From Methylobacterium sp. DB0501 (GTDB lineage: Bacteria; Pseudomonadota; Alphaproteobacteria; Rhizobiales; Beijerinckiaceae): 64,000 nucleotides of DNA. Within the stretch, counting starts at the first letter, position 1; each line of letters starts with the position of its first letter. Position numbers and translations under genes: made by a program. The notes under the pieces were generated by a model. It had not been told where the DNA came from and did not search any database. It worked only from the letters and a program-made list of their open reading frames with translations. Below are positions 18,869-28,053 of the stretch, piece by piece. The DNA lies in contig NZ_JAAKGV010000003.1 of NCBI RefSeq assembly GCF_011043735.1, positions 62,001-126,000 on the forward strand, in the 5' to 3' direction.

Positions 18869-20119
18869 TCAGGCCTTCGGCCGCTCGCGGTTGCCGTATT
18901 GCGCCAGCTCCAGCCGGGCGATCGAGCGGTTGTGGACCTCGTCCGGCCCGTCAGCGAGGCGCAGGGTCCGGATGCGGGCGTAGGAATAGGCCAGGCCGGC
19001 ATCGCTGCTGACCCCGGCGCCGCCATGGGCCTGGATCGCGTCGTCGATGATCTTCAGCGCCATGCGGGGGGCCGCGACCTTGATCATCGCGATCTCGAGC
19101 TTGGCGCCCTTGTTGCCGACCTTGTCCATCATGTCCGCCGCCTTGAGGCAGAGGAGGCGGGTCATCTCGATGTCGGTCCGGGCCTCGCCGATGCGCTGCT
19201 CCCAGACCGAGTGGTCGGCGATGCGCTTGCCGAAGGCGACGCGGCCGAGCAGGCGCTTGGCCATCTTCTCCAGCGCCTCTTCCGCCACCCCGATGGTCCG
19301 CATGCAATGGTGGATGCGCCCCGGCCCGAGCCGCCCTTGCGCGATCTCGAAGCCGCGGCCCTCGCCGAGCAGCAGGTTCTCGGCCGGCACCCGGACGTCG
19401 TTGAGGATCACCTCGGCATGGCCGTGCGGCGCGTCGTCGTAGCCGAAGACCGGCAGCATCCGCACCACCTCGATCCCGGGCGTGTCGAGGGGCACGAGGA
19501 TCTGCGATTGCTGCTGGTGCAGGGGCGCGCCGGTGTCGGTCTTGCCCATCACGATGGCGACGGCGCAGCGCGGATCGCCGACGCCCGAGGACCACCACTT
19601 GCGGCCGCTGATGACGTAATGGTCGCCGTCGCGGCGGACCTTCGTCTCGATGTTGGTGGCATCCGACGAGGCCACGTCCGGCTCGGTCATCAGGAAGGCC
19701 GAGCGGATCTCGCCCGCCATCAGGGGGGTGAGCCAGCGCTCCTTCTGAGCCCGGGTGCCGTAGCGGTGTAGCACCTCCATGTTGCCGGTATCGGGGGCCG
19801 AGCAGTTGAACACCTCGGAGGCCCACTGGATCCGGCCCATCTCCTCGGCGCAGAGCGCGTAATCGAGGTTGGTGAGCCCGGCGCCGCGGAAATCGCCGTC
19901 GTCGTGCTCGGGCGAGGGGGGCAGGAACAGGTTCCACAGGCCGGCCTCGCGGGCCTTCGGCTTGAGCCGCTCGATCACCGGCACCGGCTGCCAGCGGTCG
20001 GTGCCGAAGGCCGCCATCTCGGCCTTGTAGGTCGGCACCGCCGGGCGGACATGCTCGTCCATGAAGGCCCGGACCCGGTCGCGCCAGTGGCGCTGCCGCT
20101 CGGAGAGGGTGAAGTCCAT
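18869..20119 (-). CDS. acyl-CoA dehydrogenase family protein (ACAD10/11-like)
   Basis: FAD-dependent acyl-CoA dehydrogenase of 416 residues. Seen: [20 protein letters not shown] and the C-terminal [21 protein letters not shown], where an Asp replaces the catalytic Glu position of classical enzymes, as in the ACAD10/11 branch. That branch acts on branched or hydroxylated long acyl-CoA. The start at [12 protein letters not shown] fits the family length; the frame stays open upstream to 20356 through the repeat region but without similarity. Substrate unknown. Confidence 0.85.
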   Translation of the reverse strand: MDFTLSERQRHWRDRVRAFMDEHVRPAVPTYKAEMAAFGTDRWQPVPVIERLKPKAREAGLWNLFLPPSPEHDDGDFRGAGLTNLDYALCAEEMGRIQWASEVFNCSAPDTGNMEVLHRYGTRAQKERWLTPLMAGEIRSAFLMTEPDVASSDATNIETKVRRDGDHYVISGRKWWSSGVGDPRCAVAIVMGKTDTGAPLHQQQSQILVPLDTPGIEVVRMLPVFGYDDAPHGHAEVILNDVRVPAENLLLGEGRGFEIAQGRLGPGRIHHCMRTIGVAEEALEKMAKRLLGRVAFGKRIADHSVWEQRIGEARTDIEMTRLLCLKAADMMDKVGNKGAKLEIAMIKVAAPRMALKIIDDAIQAHGGAGVSSDAGLAYSYARIRTLRLADGPDEVHNRSIARLELAQYGNRERPKA

Positions 20120-20289
20120 GCGCGTGATCCTCCCGTGGCCGGGGTCTCTCGCCCCGACGCTTCCGGACGGGAGCCTAGCGCCAACCGGGCGCGAGCAAAA
20201 CCGCCTTTTCGAAAGGGGTGGGAGCGATGGGCCGCGGCGGCGCCGTACCGGATTTTCGAAGACTGGATCGGCTCCTCGACGAGACCGCA

Positions 20290-20344
20290 CCCTCTTCGTC
20301 GTCCCGGGTCTCGCTTGCTGCGAGACCCGGGACGACGAAGAGGG
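20290..20344. repeat. 25-bp perfect hairpin between alr and acyl-CoA dehydrogenase
   Basis: Arms 20290-20314 and 20320-20344 are exact reverse complements (CCCTCTTCGTCGTCCCGGGT... on the left) with a TTGCT loop. It lies 40 bases after the alr stop on the minus strand and upstream of the acyl-CoA dehydrogenase. It may terminate alr transcription; the perfect pairing also fits a mobile REP-like element. Confidence 0.65.
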
Positions 20345-20383
20345 CTTCGATTCCACCGGTGCGATCGAGCGGGATCGAACCCG

Positions 20384-21478
20384 TCAGTCCCGGTACACCC
20401 GCTCGTAGCGCCGCCCGAGCCCGGTCAGGATCTCGTAGCCGATCGTGCCGGCGTTGCGCCCGACCGTCTCGAGGTCGAGCCCGTCGCCGATCAGGGTCGC
20501 GGGCGCGCCGCGGAACAGGGCCTCCCGCGGCGCCTCGGTCACGTCGAGGATGATGAGGTCCATCGAGACGTTGCCGACGAAGGGGCAGCGCACGCCGCCG
20601 ACCACGGCCTCGCCGCGGCCGGTCGAGGCGCGGGGAAAGCCGTCGGCGTAGCCCAGCGACAGGGTGGCGAGACGCCGGGGCTCGCGGGCGGTCCAGCGGG
20701 CGTTGTAGCCGGCGGTGGCGCCGGCCTCGACCTCGCGGACCTGGAGGATGCCGGCCTCGAGCCGCATCACCGGGCGCATCGGGTTGTCGTGCCCCGGCCG
20801 CGGGTTGCCGCCGTAGAGGGCGTAACCCGGCCGCGCCAGGTCGGCGCGGCAGGAGGCGAGAAAATCGCCCGAGGAATTGGCGAGCGAGGCCCTGAGGCCC
20901 GGATAGGCGGCGCGCACCCGGGCGAACGCGGCGGCCTGGCGGTCGGTGAGGGGATCGTGCTCGACCTCGGCGCTGACGAGGTGGCTCATCAGGAGGTCGA
21001 ACCCGGCCTCTGCCATGACGGGATCGCCGGCGAGCGCCAGCGCCTCCGGCACCGCGAAGCCGAGGCGGTTCATGCCGGTATCGACGTGGAGGGCCGCCGG
21101 GCGCCGGCCCGCCTCCCGGTTCGCGGCCGCCCATTCGGCGACCTCGTCGCGCGAGCCCAGCACCGGCCGGAGATCCGCGTCCCGGTAGGCCCGCGCGGTC
21201 CCCGGGGGGAAGCCGTTGAGCACGTAGATGACCGCGTCCGGCAGCGCCCGACGCGCGGAGAGCCCTTCCGACAGGTGGGCGACGAAGAAGGTGCGGCAGC
21301 CCTCGGCCCACAAGGCCGGCGCGGCCCGGGCGATGCCGCTTCCATAGGCGTCGGCCTTGATGACCGCCGCGGTCTCCGGGCATTCCGCGGCTTTCGCGAG
21401 GATCCGCCAGTTCGCCCGCAGGGCCGCGAGGTCGATGGTGAGACGGCCGCCGTGGCCGATCGGGGTGGGCTCGGTCAT
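20384..21478 (-). CDS. alr: alanine racemase
   Basis: PLP enzyme of 364 residues that makes D-alanine for peptidoglycan. The PLP lysine is in AVIKADAYGSG, the substrate-binding region in TGMNRLGF, and FVGNVSMDLIILDV precedes the C-terminal beta domain. It is downstream of dnaB on the same strand, an order common in alphaproteobacteria. A 96-base gap with two hairpins separates the genes. Confidence 0.95.
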   Translation of the reverse strand: MTEPTPIGHGGRLTIDLAALRANWRILAKAAECPETAAVIKADAYGSGIARAAPALWAEGCRTFFVAHLSEGLSARRALPDAVIYVLNGFPPGTARAYRDADLRPVLGSRDEVAEWAAANREAGRRPAALHVDTGMNRLGFAVPEALALAGDPVMAEAGFDLLMSHLVSAEVEHDPLTDRQAAAFARVRAAYPGLRASLANSSGDFLASCRADLARPGYALYGGNPRPGHDNPMRPVMRLEAGILQVREVEAGATAGYNARWTAREPRRLATLSLGYADGFPRASTGRGEAVVGGVRCPFVGNVSMDLIILDVTEAPREALFRGAPATLIGDGLDLETVGRNAGTIGYEILTGLGRRYERVYRD

Positions 21479-21541
21479 GATCTCGCTCCTCGCGCCCCGG
21501 TCTACCCCCCGAAAGGGGGAGGAGCCAAGACCGCAGCGAGG

Positions 21542-21568
21542 GCCCGCCTGACTTTCGGTCAGGCGGGC
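21542..21568 (-). terminator. 11-bp hairpin directly after dnaB
   Basis: GCCCGCCTGAC and GTCAGGCGGGC pair around TTTCG, six bases beyond the dnaB stop. A second stem (CCCCC-GAAA-GGGGG, 21506-21519) follows toward alr. A long T-tract is missing, so attenuation rather than full termination is possible. Confidence 0.55.
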
Positions 21569-21574
21569 GCGGCG

Positions 21575-23062
21575 TCAATGCGTATCGGGCAGCCGGTCGC
21601 CCTGGGCCAGGTTCGAGAACCGGGTGATCTCGGCGTCGAACTGGAGTTCGACCGTGCCGGTCGGGCCGTGGCGCTGCTTGCCGAGGATCACCTCGGCCTT
21701 GCCGAGGGTGCGGTCCATCTCGGCCTGCCAGGTGAAGAACTCTTCCGTGCCCTCGCGCGGCTTCTTGTTCTTGACGTAGTATTCCTCGCGGAACACGAAC
21801 ATGACCACGTCGGCGTCCTGCTCGATCGAGCCCGATTCGCGCAGGTCCGAGAGCTGCGGCCGCTTGTCGTCGCGGGCCTCGACCTGGCGCGAGAGCTGCG
21901 ACAGGGCGATGATCGGCACCGCCAGTTCCTTGGCCAGCGCCTTCATGCCGGTGGTGATCTCGGTCATCTCCTGCACCCGGTTGTCGCCCTTCTTGGACGA
22001 GCCCGACAGGAGCTGGAGGTAGTCGACGACGAGCAGGTCGAGGCCGCGCTGGCGCTTGAGCCGGCGGGCGCGGGCGGCGAGCTGCGCGATCGAGATGCCG
22101 CCGGTCTGGTCGATGTAGAACGGGATCGTCTGCATGTCCCGGGCGGCGTCGGTGATCTTGTAGAACTCCTCCGGCCGGATGTCGCCGCGGCGGATCTTGT
22201 AGGAGGCGACGCCGGATTGCTCGGCGATGATGCGGGTGGCGAGCTGCTCGGCCGACATTTCGAGCGAGAAGAAGCCGACGATGCCGCCGTTCTTGGTCGC
22301 GATCGAGCCGTCGGGCTGCTTCTCGCCGACATAGGCCTTGGCGATGTTGAACGCGATGTTGGTGGCGAGCGAGGTCTTGCCCATGCCGGGGCGGCCGGCG
22401 AGGATGATGAGGTCCGAGGCCTGCAGGCCGCCCATCTTGGCGTCGAGGTCGGACAGGCCGGTGGCGATGCCCGACAGCCGCCCCTCGCGCTGGTAGGCCT
22501 TGGCCGCCATGTCGACCGCCGCCGTCAGGGCGTCGGAGAATTTCTGGAAGCCGCCGTCGTACTTGCCGGTCTCGGCCAGCTCGTAGAGCCGGCGCTCGGT
22601 CGCCTCGATCTGCTCGCGCGGCGAGGTCTCGACCGGAGCCTCGTAGGCGCCGTTGACCAGGTCCTCGCCGATGGTGATCAGGCGCCGGCGCAGGGCCAGG
22701 TCGTAGATCGTGCGGCCGTAATGCTCCGAGTTGATGACCGTGGTGGCCTCGGCCGCCAGCCGCGCGAGGTACTGGCCGACCGTGAGGCCGCCGAGATCCG
22801 CGTCGCCCAGATAGGTCTTGAGCGTGATCGGGCTCGCGAGCTTGCCGGCCTTGATCAGCGTGATCGACACCTCGTAGATCCGCCGGTGCACCTCCTCCAT
22901 GAAGTGCTCGGGCAGCAGGAAGTCCGACACCCGGTAGAACGCGTCGTTGTTGACCAGGATCGCGCCGAGCAGGGCCTGCTCCGCGTCGATGTTGTGCGGG
23001 GCGACGCGGTATTCCTGCGGCACGGGCTCGAGATTCGCCGTCAGGGTGCTGGGTATGGCCAT
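21575..23062 (-). CDS. dnaB: replicative DNA helicase DnaB
   Basis: Hexameric 5'-3' helicase of the replication fork, 495 residues. N-terminal DnaG/DnaC-interacting domain ([20 protein letters not shown]), then the RecA-like core with Walker [17 protein letters not shown], Walker [11 protein letters not shown] and the arginine-finger region. Insertions are minimal and no intein is present. It follows rplI at a distance of 268 bases that holds two hairpins. Confidence 0.97.
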   Translation of the reverse strand: MAIPSTLTANLEPVPQEYRVAPHNIDAEQALLGAILVNNDAFYRVSDFLLPEHFMEEVHRRIYEVSITLIKAGKLASPITLKTYLGDADLGGLTVGQYLARLAAEATTVINSEHYGRTIYDLALRRRLITIGEDLVNGAYEAPVETSPREQIEATERRLYELAETGKYDGGFQKFSDALTAAVDMAAKAYQREGRLSGIATGLSDLDAKMGGLQASDLIILAGRPGMGKTSLATNIAFNIAKAYVGEKQPDGSIATKNGGIVGFFSLEMSAEQLATRIIAEQSGVASYKIRRGDIRPEEFYKITDAARDMQTIPFYIDQTGGISIAQLAARARRLKRQRGLDLLVVDYLQLLSGSSKKGDNRVQEMTEITTGMKALAKELAVPIIALSQLSRQVEARDDKRPQLSDLRESGSIEQDADVVMFVFREEYYVKNKKPREGTEEFFTWQAEMDRTLGKAEVILGKQRHGPTGTVELQFDAEITRFSNLAQGDRLPDTH

Positions 23063-23197
23063 CCGGCGGGGCTCCGGGCGAGAGGGGCTGGCAAGAGGGG
23101 AGGCGGGGTGTCAGATCATCAGACGCGGCGGCGACCATCGCACCGCTATCGTTGACCAAACCTTGACCGAAGGACGGCGGCCCTGGCCCGAAACGAC

Positions 23198-23276
23198 GGC
23201 GGGGCCCGCGACTCGCGTCGCGGACCCCGCCATGCTGGAACAAAATGGGAACAAGTCAAGCCCGGTCACCGGGCTT
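23198..23276 (-). terminator. tandem hairpins between rplI and dnaB
   Basis: Two stems: 23198-23212 with 23217-23231 (15 bp, one mismatch) and AAGCCCGG-TCA-CCGGGCTT at 23258-23276. On the minus strand the second comes first after rplI and is followed by GACTTGTTCCCATTTTGTT, a T-rich run that suits intrinsic termination. dnaB would then have its own promoter in the remaining 130 bases. Confidence 0.6.
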
Positions 23277-23330
23277 GTCCCCGCTGTCCCGGCTATCCCG
23301 CCCGGGAGGGCAGGACAGCGTGTTGGTCGA

Positions 23331-23900
23331 TCAGCGGTCGTCCGCGTCCGGGCCGGCCTCGGCGAGGGCGGCACCGACCTCGAGGCCGAGATCGTCGAGG
23401 TTGAACTCCTCGCGGGTGGTGGTCGACTCGCCGCGGGCCTGGCGCTCGGCCTCCTCGGGGCTGCGGGCGATGTTGACGGTCACGGTGACCTCGACCTCGG
23501 GGTGCAGCACCACCGGGACGGTGTGCAGGCCCAGCGTCTTGATCGGCTGCGCGATGTTGAACTGGTCGCGGTTGATGGTGAAGCCGTCCTGGGTCACCAC
23601 CTCGGCGAGGTCGCGCGGGGAGACCGAGCCGTAGAGCACGCCGGTCTCGCCGGCCTGGCGGATCAGCACGAAGCTCTTGCCGTTGAGGGTCTCGCCGACC
23701 TTCTCGGCCTCCGCCCGGCGCTCGAGGTTGCGGGCCTCGAGCTGGGCGCGCTGGTCCTCGAAGCGCTTCTTGTTGCCTTCCGTGGCGCGCAGGGCCTTGC
23801 CGCGGGCGAGGAGGAAGTTGCGGGCGAAGCCCGCCTTCACCTTCACGGTATCGCCCATCTGGCCGAGCTTGGCCACGCGCTCGAGCAGGATCACGTCCAT
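23331..23900 (-). CDS. rplI: 50S ribosomal protein L9
   Basis: Ribosomal protein bL9, 189 residues. The N-terminal domain with the conserved [20 protein letters not shown] and FARNFLL is standard; the long connecting helix and C-terminal domain follow. The C-terminus carries an acidic extension of about 40 residues after [18 protein letters not shown], longer than the 150-residue form of other bacteria but common in this order. Part of the rpsF block. Confidence 0.97.
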   Translation of the reverse strand: MDVILLERVAKLGQMGDTVKVKAGFARNFLLARGKALRATEGNKKRFEDQRAQLEARNLERRAEAEKVGETLNGKSFVLIRQAGETGVLYGSVSPRDLAEVVTQDGFTINRDQFNIAQPIKTLGLHTVPVVLHPEVEVTVTVNIARSPEEAERQARGESTTTREEFNLDDLGLEVGAALAEAGPDADDR

Positions 23901-24024
23901 GGTCGTCGTCCTTTGCTGTGAGGCCTGTCGGCCCCGGATGGTGATGGCGGAGCGTTCCGCCGTCGGGGAACCGGACCGCCGTCGGGCGATCCGGGGATTC
24001 GTGAGCGTCAGGCCACCGGCGGGA

Positions 24025-24975
24025 TCATGCCACCGGCGGGGCCTGGACCGGCCGCCGCCGCCCGGTCAGGGTATCGACGAGGCCGAAGACCGCGAGCGCG
24101 ACCAGCGCCAGCCCCTGGGTGAAGAAGACCAGCACGTAGAGGCCGACGAGGAGCGGCGTGCGGCCGGGCTTGCCCCGGCTGCGGTCGTGGAGCGCCGCCA
24201 GGCCCTGGAGCGCCAGGGCCGCCGCGAAGGCGCCGAGCAAAGCCACCCCGAAGGCCCCGGCGTAACCCGGCACGAGCGAGAGCACGGCGCCGATGACCAG
24301 CGCCCACAGGGCCCGGCGCGGCAGGACGGTGGCGGGCAGGTCCGGCCAGGGCCGGGCCAGGCGGCCGGAGATCTGCACCACCCGGGCGCCGGCCCAGAGA
24401 TAGAAGGTCAGGAGCAGCGTGAAGGTCGTCGCCATGATGGCGGGGGCGAGGCCGGCGACCCGCTCGGCGATGCGGGCGAGGTCGTCCTCCTCGAGCCCGG
24501 CGCCCCGGGACGGGGCCTCCTGGATCTGGAGCTGCAGCATCGCCCGGGCGAGGCGGCGGACCCGCTCCTGGTAGGCGGCGTGGTCGCCGGAGGACAGCAT
24601 CACCACGACGACGAGGGCGACCGCCGCGGTGACGGCGACCCAGGCGAGGAGCCGCCCGGTCGGGTACCATTCCATCCGGCCGGGCGCCGCCTCGCGGCCG
24701 AGCAGCGCGAGGTAGCCGAGCCACCAGGCGGGGAGCGCCGTCGAGACCAGGAAGGCGAGGCCGCGCAAGGGCGAGGAGGCGACGGCGAGGGCGAGCGTGC
24801 CGGCGGCGGCGGCCACGAGGCCGGTCCGGTGGCTCCAGCCCATCGCCACGATCAGGATCGGCAGCGGGGCGAGCAGGTAGAGGGCCAGCGCCAGCGGCGT
24901 CGCCTGGACGACGACCCCGATCAGGAGCGCCGAGGCGAGGCCGGCGACGACGCCGATGCCGATGTGACGAACCAT
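24025..24975 (-). CDS. DUF2232 multi-pass membrane protein
   Basis: A protein of 316 residues with seven to eight hydrophobic segments, encoded between rpsR and rplI as in many alphaproteobacteria. The position and the helix pattern match DUF2232. The ATG at 24975 begins [20 protein letters not shown], an immediate membrane segment. Function is not established; conservation of the location hints at a link to envelope or ribosome-related physiology but I would not go further. Confidence 0.8.
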   Translation of the reverse strand: MVRHIGIGVVAGLASALLIGVVVQATPLALALYLLAPLPILIVAMGWSHRTGLVAAAAGTLALAVASSPLRGLAFLVSTALPAWWLGYLALLGREAAPGRMEWYPTGRLLAWVAVTAAVALVVVVMLSSGDHAAYQERVRRLARAMLQLQIQEAPSRGAGLEEDDLARIAERVAGLAPAIMATTFTLLLTFYLWAGARVVQISGRLARPWPDLPATVLPRRALWALVIGAVLSLVPGYAGAFGVALLGAFAAALALQGLAALHDRSRGKPGRTPLLVGLYVLVFFTQGLALVALAVFGLVDTLTGRRRPVQAPPVA

Positions 24976-25081
24976 GAGACCCTGTCCGCTGTCCCGCCGC
25001 CCGATCCGGACGGGGTTAGAGGCGGTGCTAAGACCGCCCCAGCGACCCGGCAGCATGCAGCCGCCGGGTTGTTCCTTGAAT

Positions 25082-25333
25082 TTAGCGGATCACGTAGGGC
25101 AGGAAGCCCAGGAAGCGGGCGCGCTTGATCGCCTGGGCGAGCTCGCGCTGCTTCTTGGCCGACACCGCGGTGATGCGCGAGGGCACGATCTTGCCGCGCT
25201 CGGAGACGTAGCGCGAGAGCAGCTTCACGTCCTTGTAGTCGATCTTCGGGGCGTTGGGGCCCGAGAACGGGCAGGTCTTGCGCCGACGGAAGAACGGACG
25301 ACGGCCACCGCCGCCACCAGCACCGAAAGCCAT
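25082..25333 (-). CDS. rpsR: 30S ribosomal protein S18
   Basis: Ribosomal protein bS18, 83 residues, with a Gly-rich N-terminus, [15 protein letters not shown] and the RNA-binding [18 protein letters not shown] segment. It forms a heterodimer with S6 on the small subunit platform. The gene starts four bases after the rpsF stop, so the two partners are made together. One Cys of the zinc-binding type of S18 is present, so it is a Cys-poor form. Confidence 0.97.
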   Translation of the reverse strand: MAFGAGGGGGRRPFFRRRKTCPFSGPNAPKIDYKDVKLLSRYVSERGKIVPSRITAVSAKKQRELAQAIKRARFLGFLPYVIR

Positions 25334-25336
25334 GGC

Positions 25337-25825
25337 TTACTGCTCCTCGTTCGTGTTGCGCTCGGTGCGCTCGACGCGCTCCGGACGGTCGCCCCGGTCC
25401 GGACGGTCGCCGCGCTCGGGGCGGTCGCCGCCGCCGAAGCCGCCGGCGAAGCCGTCGTCGTCGCGGCGACGGCCGCGCTCGCGGTCCTTGCGCTCGTCGC
25501 GGTCGCGCTTCTGCATCATCGCGGACGGCTCGGACTCGAGCTCCTCGACGCGCACGGTCATGAAGCGCAGCACGTCCTCGGAGATGCGCATCTGGCGCTC
25601 CATCTCGGCGAGGGCCGCCGGGGGAGCGTCGATGTTGAGGAGGGTGAAATGCGCCTTGCGGTTCTTGCGGATGCGGTAGGCGAGAGACTTCACGCCCCAC
25701 ATCTCGGTCTTCTCGACCTTGCCGCCGTTCTGCTCGATGACGGACTTGTAGGTCTCGATCATCGTTTCGACCTGCTGCGAGGTCACGTCCTGGCGAGCCA
25801 GGAACACATGCTCGTAGAGAGCCAT
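25337..25825 (-). CDS. rpsF: 30S ribosomal protein S6 with a charged repeat tail
   Basis: Ribosomal protein bS6, 162 residues. The core ([39 protein letters not shown]) is standard and ends near residue 100. The tail of about 60 residues is Arg/Asp/Gly-rich and contains [18 protein letters not shown] repeats. The ATG has a good GAGAAAGG ribosome site. First gene of the block; the promoter must lie in the 449-base upstream gap. Confidence 0.96.
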   Translation of the reverse strand: MALYEHVFLARQDVTSQQVETMIETYKSVIEQNGGKVEKTEMWGVKSLAYRIRKNRKAHFTLLNIDAPPAALAEMERQMRISEDVLRFMTVRVEELESEPSAMMQKRDRDERKDRERGRRRDDDGFAGGFGGGDRPERGDRPDRGDRPERVERTERNTNEEQ

Positions 25826-26274
25826 GATGGGCCTTTCTCAGGGAGACTTTGGCCCGCTGCCTGATGACACGGATGTGCGTCGGGCGTCGGGCCGGTTCGT
25901 CCTCGCGTCGCACGGCGCCAAGCCCTTCGAGCCTGCAAAGGCCCGAGCGGTTGTTCGAAGGCGGAGACACCGGACGACGGGGCGAGCCCCTATGCCGAGC
26001 CCGAAGGCCTGGCACCGTCCGTTCAGCCCCCGGCCGGAGCGAACGCGAGGCGCGGCCTATAGCAGGTTTTCACGGGAGGGCAAGGGGTGGGGCACGGGGC
26101 GGAGCGCGCGGCAGGGCGAGAAGCCCGGAGGGCGACGGTCCGCCGGAGCCGGCCCGGCGCTAAGGCCGGCGTAACCATCGTCCTCTAGAACTGCCCCAGA
26201 GTTCGACCACGCGTTCGAACACGCGGTCGCTCAAGAGTTCGCTCCAGAACATCTGTTCGAGGATCTTTCGTCCG
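25826..26274. promoter_or_regulatory. divergent intergenic region rpsF / DUF2336 gene
   Basis: A 449-base gap with no supportable gene. It must hold the rpsF promoter (minus strand) and the promoter for the DUF2336 gene (plus strand). I see no convincing -35/-10 pair and no clear S6:S18 leader motif. Around 26190-26265 there are several TTCGA repeats (GAGTTCGACCACGCGTTCGA, then GAGTTCG and TGTTCGAGG). Confidence 0.4.
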
Positions 26275-27273
26275 ATGACGTCGGCCGCGGCTTCACGACT
26301 CGGGCGGATCCGGCCGCCTTCCGGCGCCACGCGCCTCGCCGACCTCGTCGACGAGGCCGAGCGGGTCGCTGCCGGCGGGGAGGCGGCGCGGGCGCTCGAC
26401 AAGGTCGCCGATCTCCTACTCGCCGGGGCCGGCCGGCTCTCGGGCCCGCAGGTCAGCGCCCTGGACGAGGTGATGACGGTGCTCGCCGAGGGCGCCGGGA
26501 CGGACTCGCGCGGGCGGCTCGCCCGGCGGGTCGGTGGCCTGCCGCGCCCGCCGCACAAGCTGGTGCGGCGCCTCGCCGACGATCCCGAGGCCAGCGTCGC
26601 GGTGCCGGTGCTGACGTCCTGCGCCGTCCTGCCGGACGATCTGCTGCTGCACGTCGCCCGCCGCCGCGGGCCGGCGCATCTCGCGGCGATCGCCCGGCGC
26701 GACCGGGTCGCGGCCCGGGTCGCCGACGTCCTGGCCAACCGCGGCGACCAGACTGTGATGGCGGTGCTGCTGGGCAATCCGGGCGCGCGGCTCTCGCTTC
26801 CGGCGTTCTCGGCCCTGTCCGCCCGGATGGCGGACCGGCACGGCCTCGCCGCCGGGCTCGCGGCCCGCGGCGTGCTGCCGGCCCAGCGCGCCGCCCTATT
26901 GCGCACGCCCGGTCCCCCCGGCCCGCCGCGCCGGGCCGTCGAGGCCGTGGCCCTGCGGATCCGCCTCGGGCTCGACGAGGCCGACATCCGGAGCTGGCTC
27001 GCGAACGGCCGGGTGACCGAAGCGCTCCTCGGTCTGGCGCACCTCGCCGGCTGCCCCGCCGCGCGGGCGGAGGCCGCGCACCGCGCCCCGGGCGTGAAGG
27101 CCCTCGCGCTGGTCGTCCGCGCGGCGGACCTGCGGCTCGCGACGCTCGGCGCCTTCCTGCGCGCCCGCCCCGGACCGGCCCCGACGCCGGAATCGGCCGG
27201 CCTCGCGGTCGCACTCTACCGCGCCGTGACGGTGGCGCAGGCCCGCGAACGGGTCGCCGGGCGGCCGGGCTGA
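26275..27273 (+). CDS. DUF2336 domain protein
   Basis: A protein of 332 residues, soluble, alpha-helical, with HEAT-like repeated helices (LVRRLADDPEASVAVPVL, HLAAIARRDRVAARVADVL, VLANRGDQTVMAVLLGN). The pattern of a DD/DP dipeptide followed by paired helices with residues such as VLLGNPGARLS is typical of DUF2336 proteins of alphaproteobacteria. No catalytic motif. A protein-protein interaction role is likely. It is followed by a chemoreceptor remnant, but no functional link is shown. Confidence 0.65.
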   Translation: MTSAAASRLGRIRPPSGATRLADLVDEAERVAAGGEAARALDKVADLLLAGAGRLSGPQVSALDEVMTVLAEGAGTDSRGRLARRVGGLPRPPHKLVRRLADDPEASVAVPVLTSCAVLPDDLLLHVARRRGPAHLAAIARRDRVAARVADVLANRGDQTVMAVLLGNPGARLSLPAFSALSARMADRHGLAAGLAARGVLPAQRAALLRTPGPPGPPRRAVEAVALRIRLGLDEADIRSWLANGRVTEALLGLAHLAGCPAARAEAAHRAPGVKALALVVRAADLRLATLGAFLRARPGPAPTPESAGLAVALYRAVTVAQARERVAGRPG

Positions 27274-27375
27274 ACGGGACCGGCGGCGGCGTAGCCGAAT
27301 CGGCAGGCGTTCGACCCGCCCGGATGAACCACGGTCGCCCGACCGTGCCTGGCCGGTGCATCGGCTTGCCCGGCG

Positions 27376-27897
27376 ATGCAGGCGTTCATCGTGTTCGCCG
27401 TGCAGCCCTCGTCGCCCGGCCTCGCCGATGCCGCCGCCGAGCGCCGGCGCACGATGATCGAGCTGGCCGACGGGTTCGTGCGCGCCGTGGGCGGGATCGT
27501 CGGCATGGTCTCCGCCTCGGCCACCGAGCTGCAGGCCACCGCCGCCACGATGACCGCCACCGCGACGCGGACCGCGGCGCAATCCACCGTGGCGGCGGCC
27601 GCGGCCGAGGAGCTGGGAAGCTCGGTCGACGAGATCGGCCGCCAGGTCCAGGGCTCGGCCGGCCTCGCCCAGGCGGCGGTCGGCGAGGCGGACCGGACGG
27701 GCCAGCTCGTCCAGGCGCTGAAGGCGACCTCGGCGAAGGTTGGCGACGTGGTCGGGCTGATCTCGTCGATCGCCGTCCAGACCAACCTGCTGGCGCTCAA
27801 CGCCACCATCGACGCGGCCCGGGCCGGCGAGACCGAGCCCATCACGCGGGTGGCCCGGTCGAGGTCTGAGGCATCATGTGTCAGAGACGCTGCGTAA
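27376..27897 (+). pseudogene. truncated methyl-accepting chemotaxis protein remnant
   Basis: The 173-residue frame matches the cytoplasmic domain of the chemoreceptor at 28054 (shared [24 protein letters not shown] start, then [15 protein letters not shown] and [20 protein letters not shown]). It has no membrane segment, HAMP linker or start of its own sensor. It lacks 14 residues (two heptads) present in the paralogue after TAAQST, and ends at the signalling tip (AARAG) with an unrelated 18-residue tail. It looks like a duplicated, decaying copy; no RBS is evident for the ATG at 27376. Confidence 0.75.
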
Positions 27898-27949
27898 AAA
27901 GGGATTATGACCTGTTTTTGTCAGGAAAATTTGGAGACATTGACGCGGA

Positions 27950-28053
27950 GCCGCTGGAATGGCGGATCGTCCATGATTTAAATTATGTATTAAGTTGTTG
28001 TTAATTATTTTCAGAAATAAACAAATACGATATGTAACGCTGGGTCAGATACA
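27950..28053 (+). promoter_or_regulatory. AT-rich leader of the second chemoreceptor gene
   Basis: Bases about 27975-28040 are strongly AT-rich (ATTTAAATTATGTATTAAG, TTGTTAATTATTTTCAG), unlike the surrounding DNA. It ends a few bases before the ATG at 28054 and is similar in character to 1255-1325. It probably contains the promoter, and such T-A-step-rich stretches suit MucR/Ros-type regulators. That regulator is an inference. Confidence 0.5.

Noticed and set aside
20340-20400. tRNA-like GGGATCGAACCCG near the end of alr
   Set aside because: It resembles a T-arm complement, but no acceptor stem, D-arm or anticodon arm can be placed; it overlaps the hairpin and the alr 3' end.
19904-23155. 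Plus-strand frame of 1083 codons across alr and dnaB
   Set aside because: Antisense to well-recognised alr and dnaB; composition-driven.
25826-25950. S6:S18 autoregulatory leader upstream of rpsF
   Set aside because: I looked for the stem with a CCG bulge but could not establish a convincing structure by eye. A covariance search would decide.
27274-27375. RNA gene between the DUF2336 gene and the chemoreceptor remnant
   Set aside because: The 100 bases show no cloverleaf or strong hairpin; a decayed 5' part of the chemoreceptor gene is a simpler reading.
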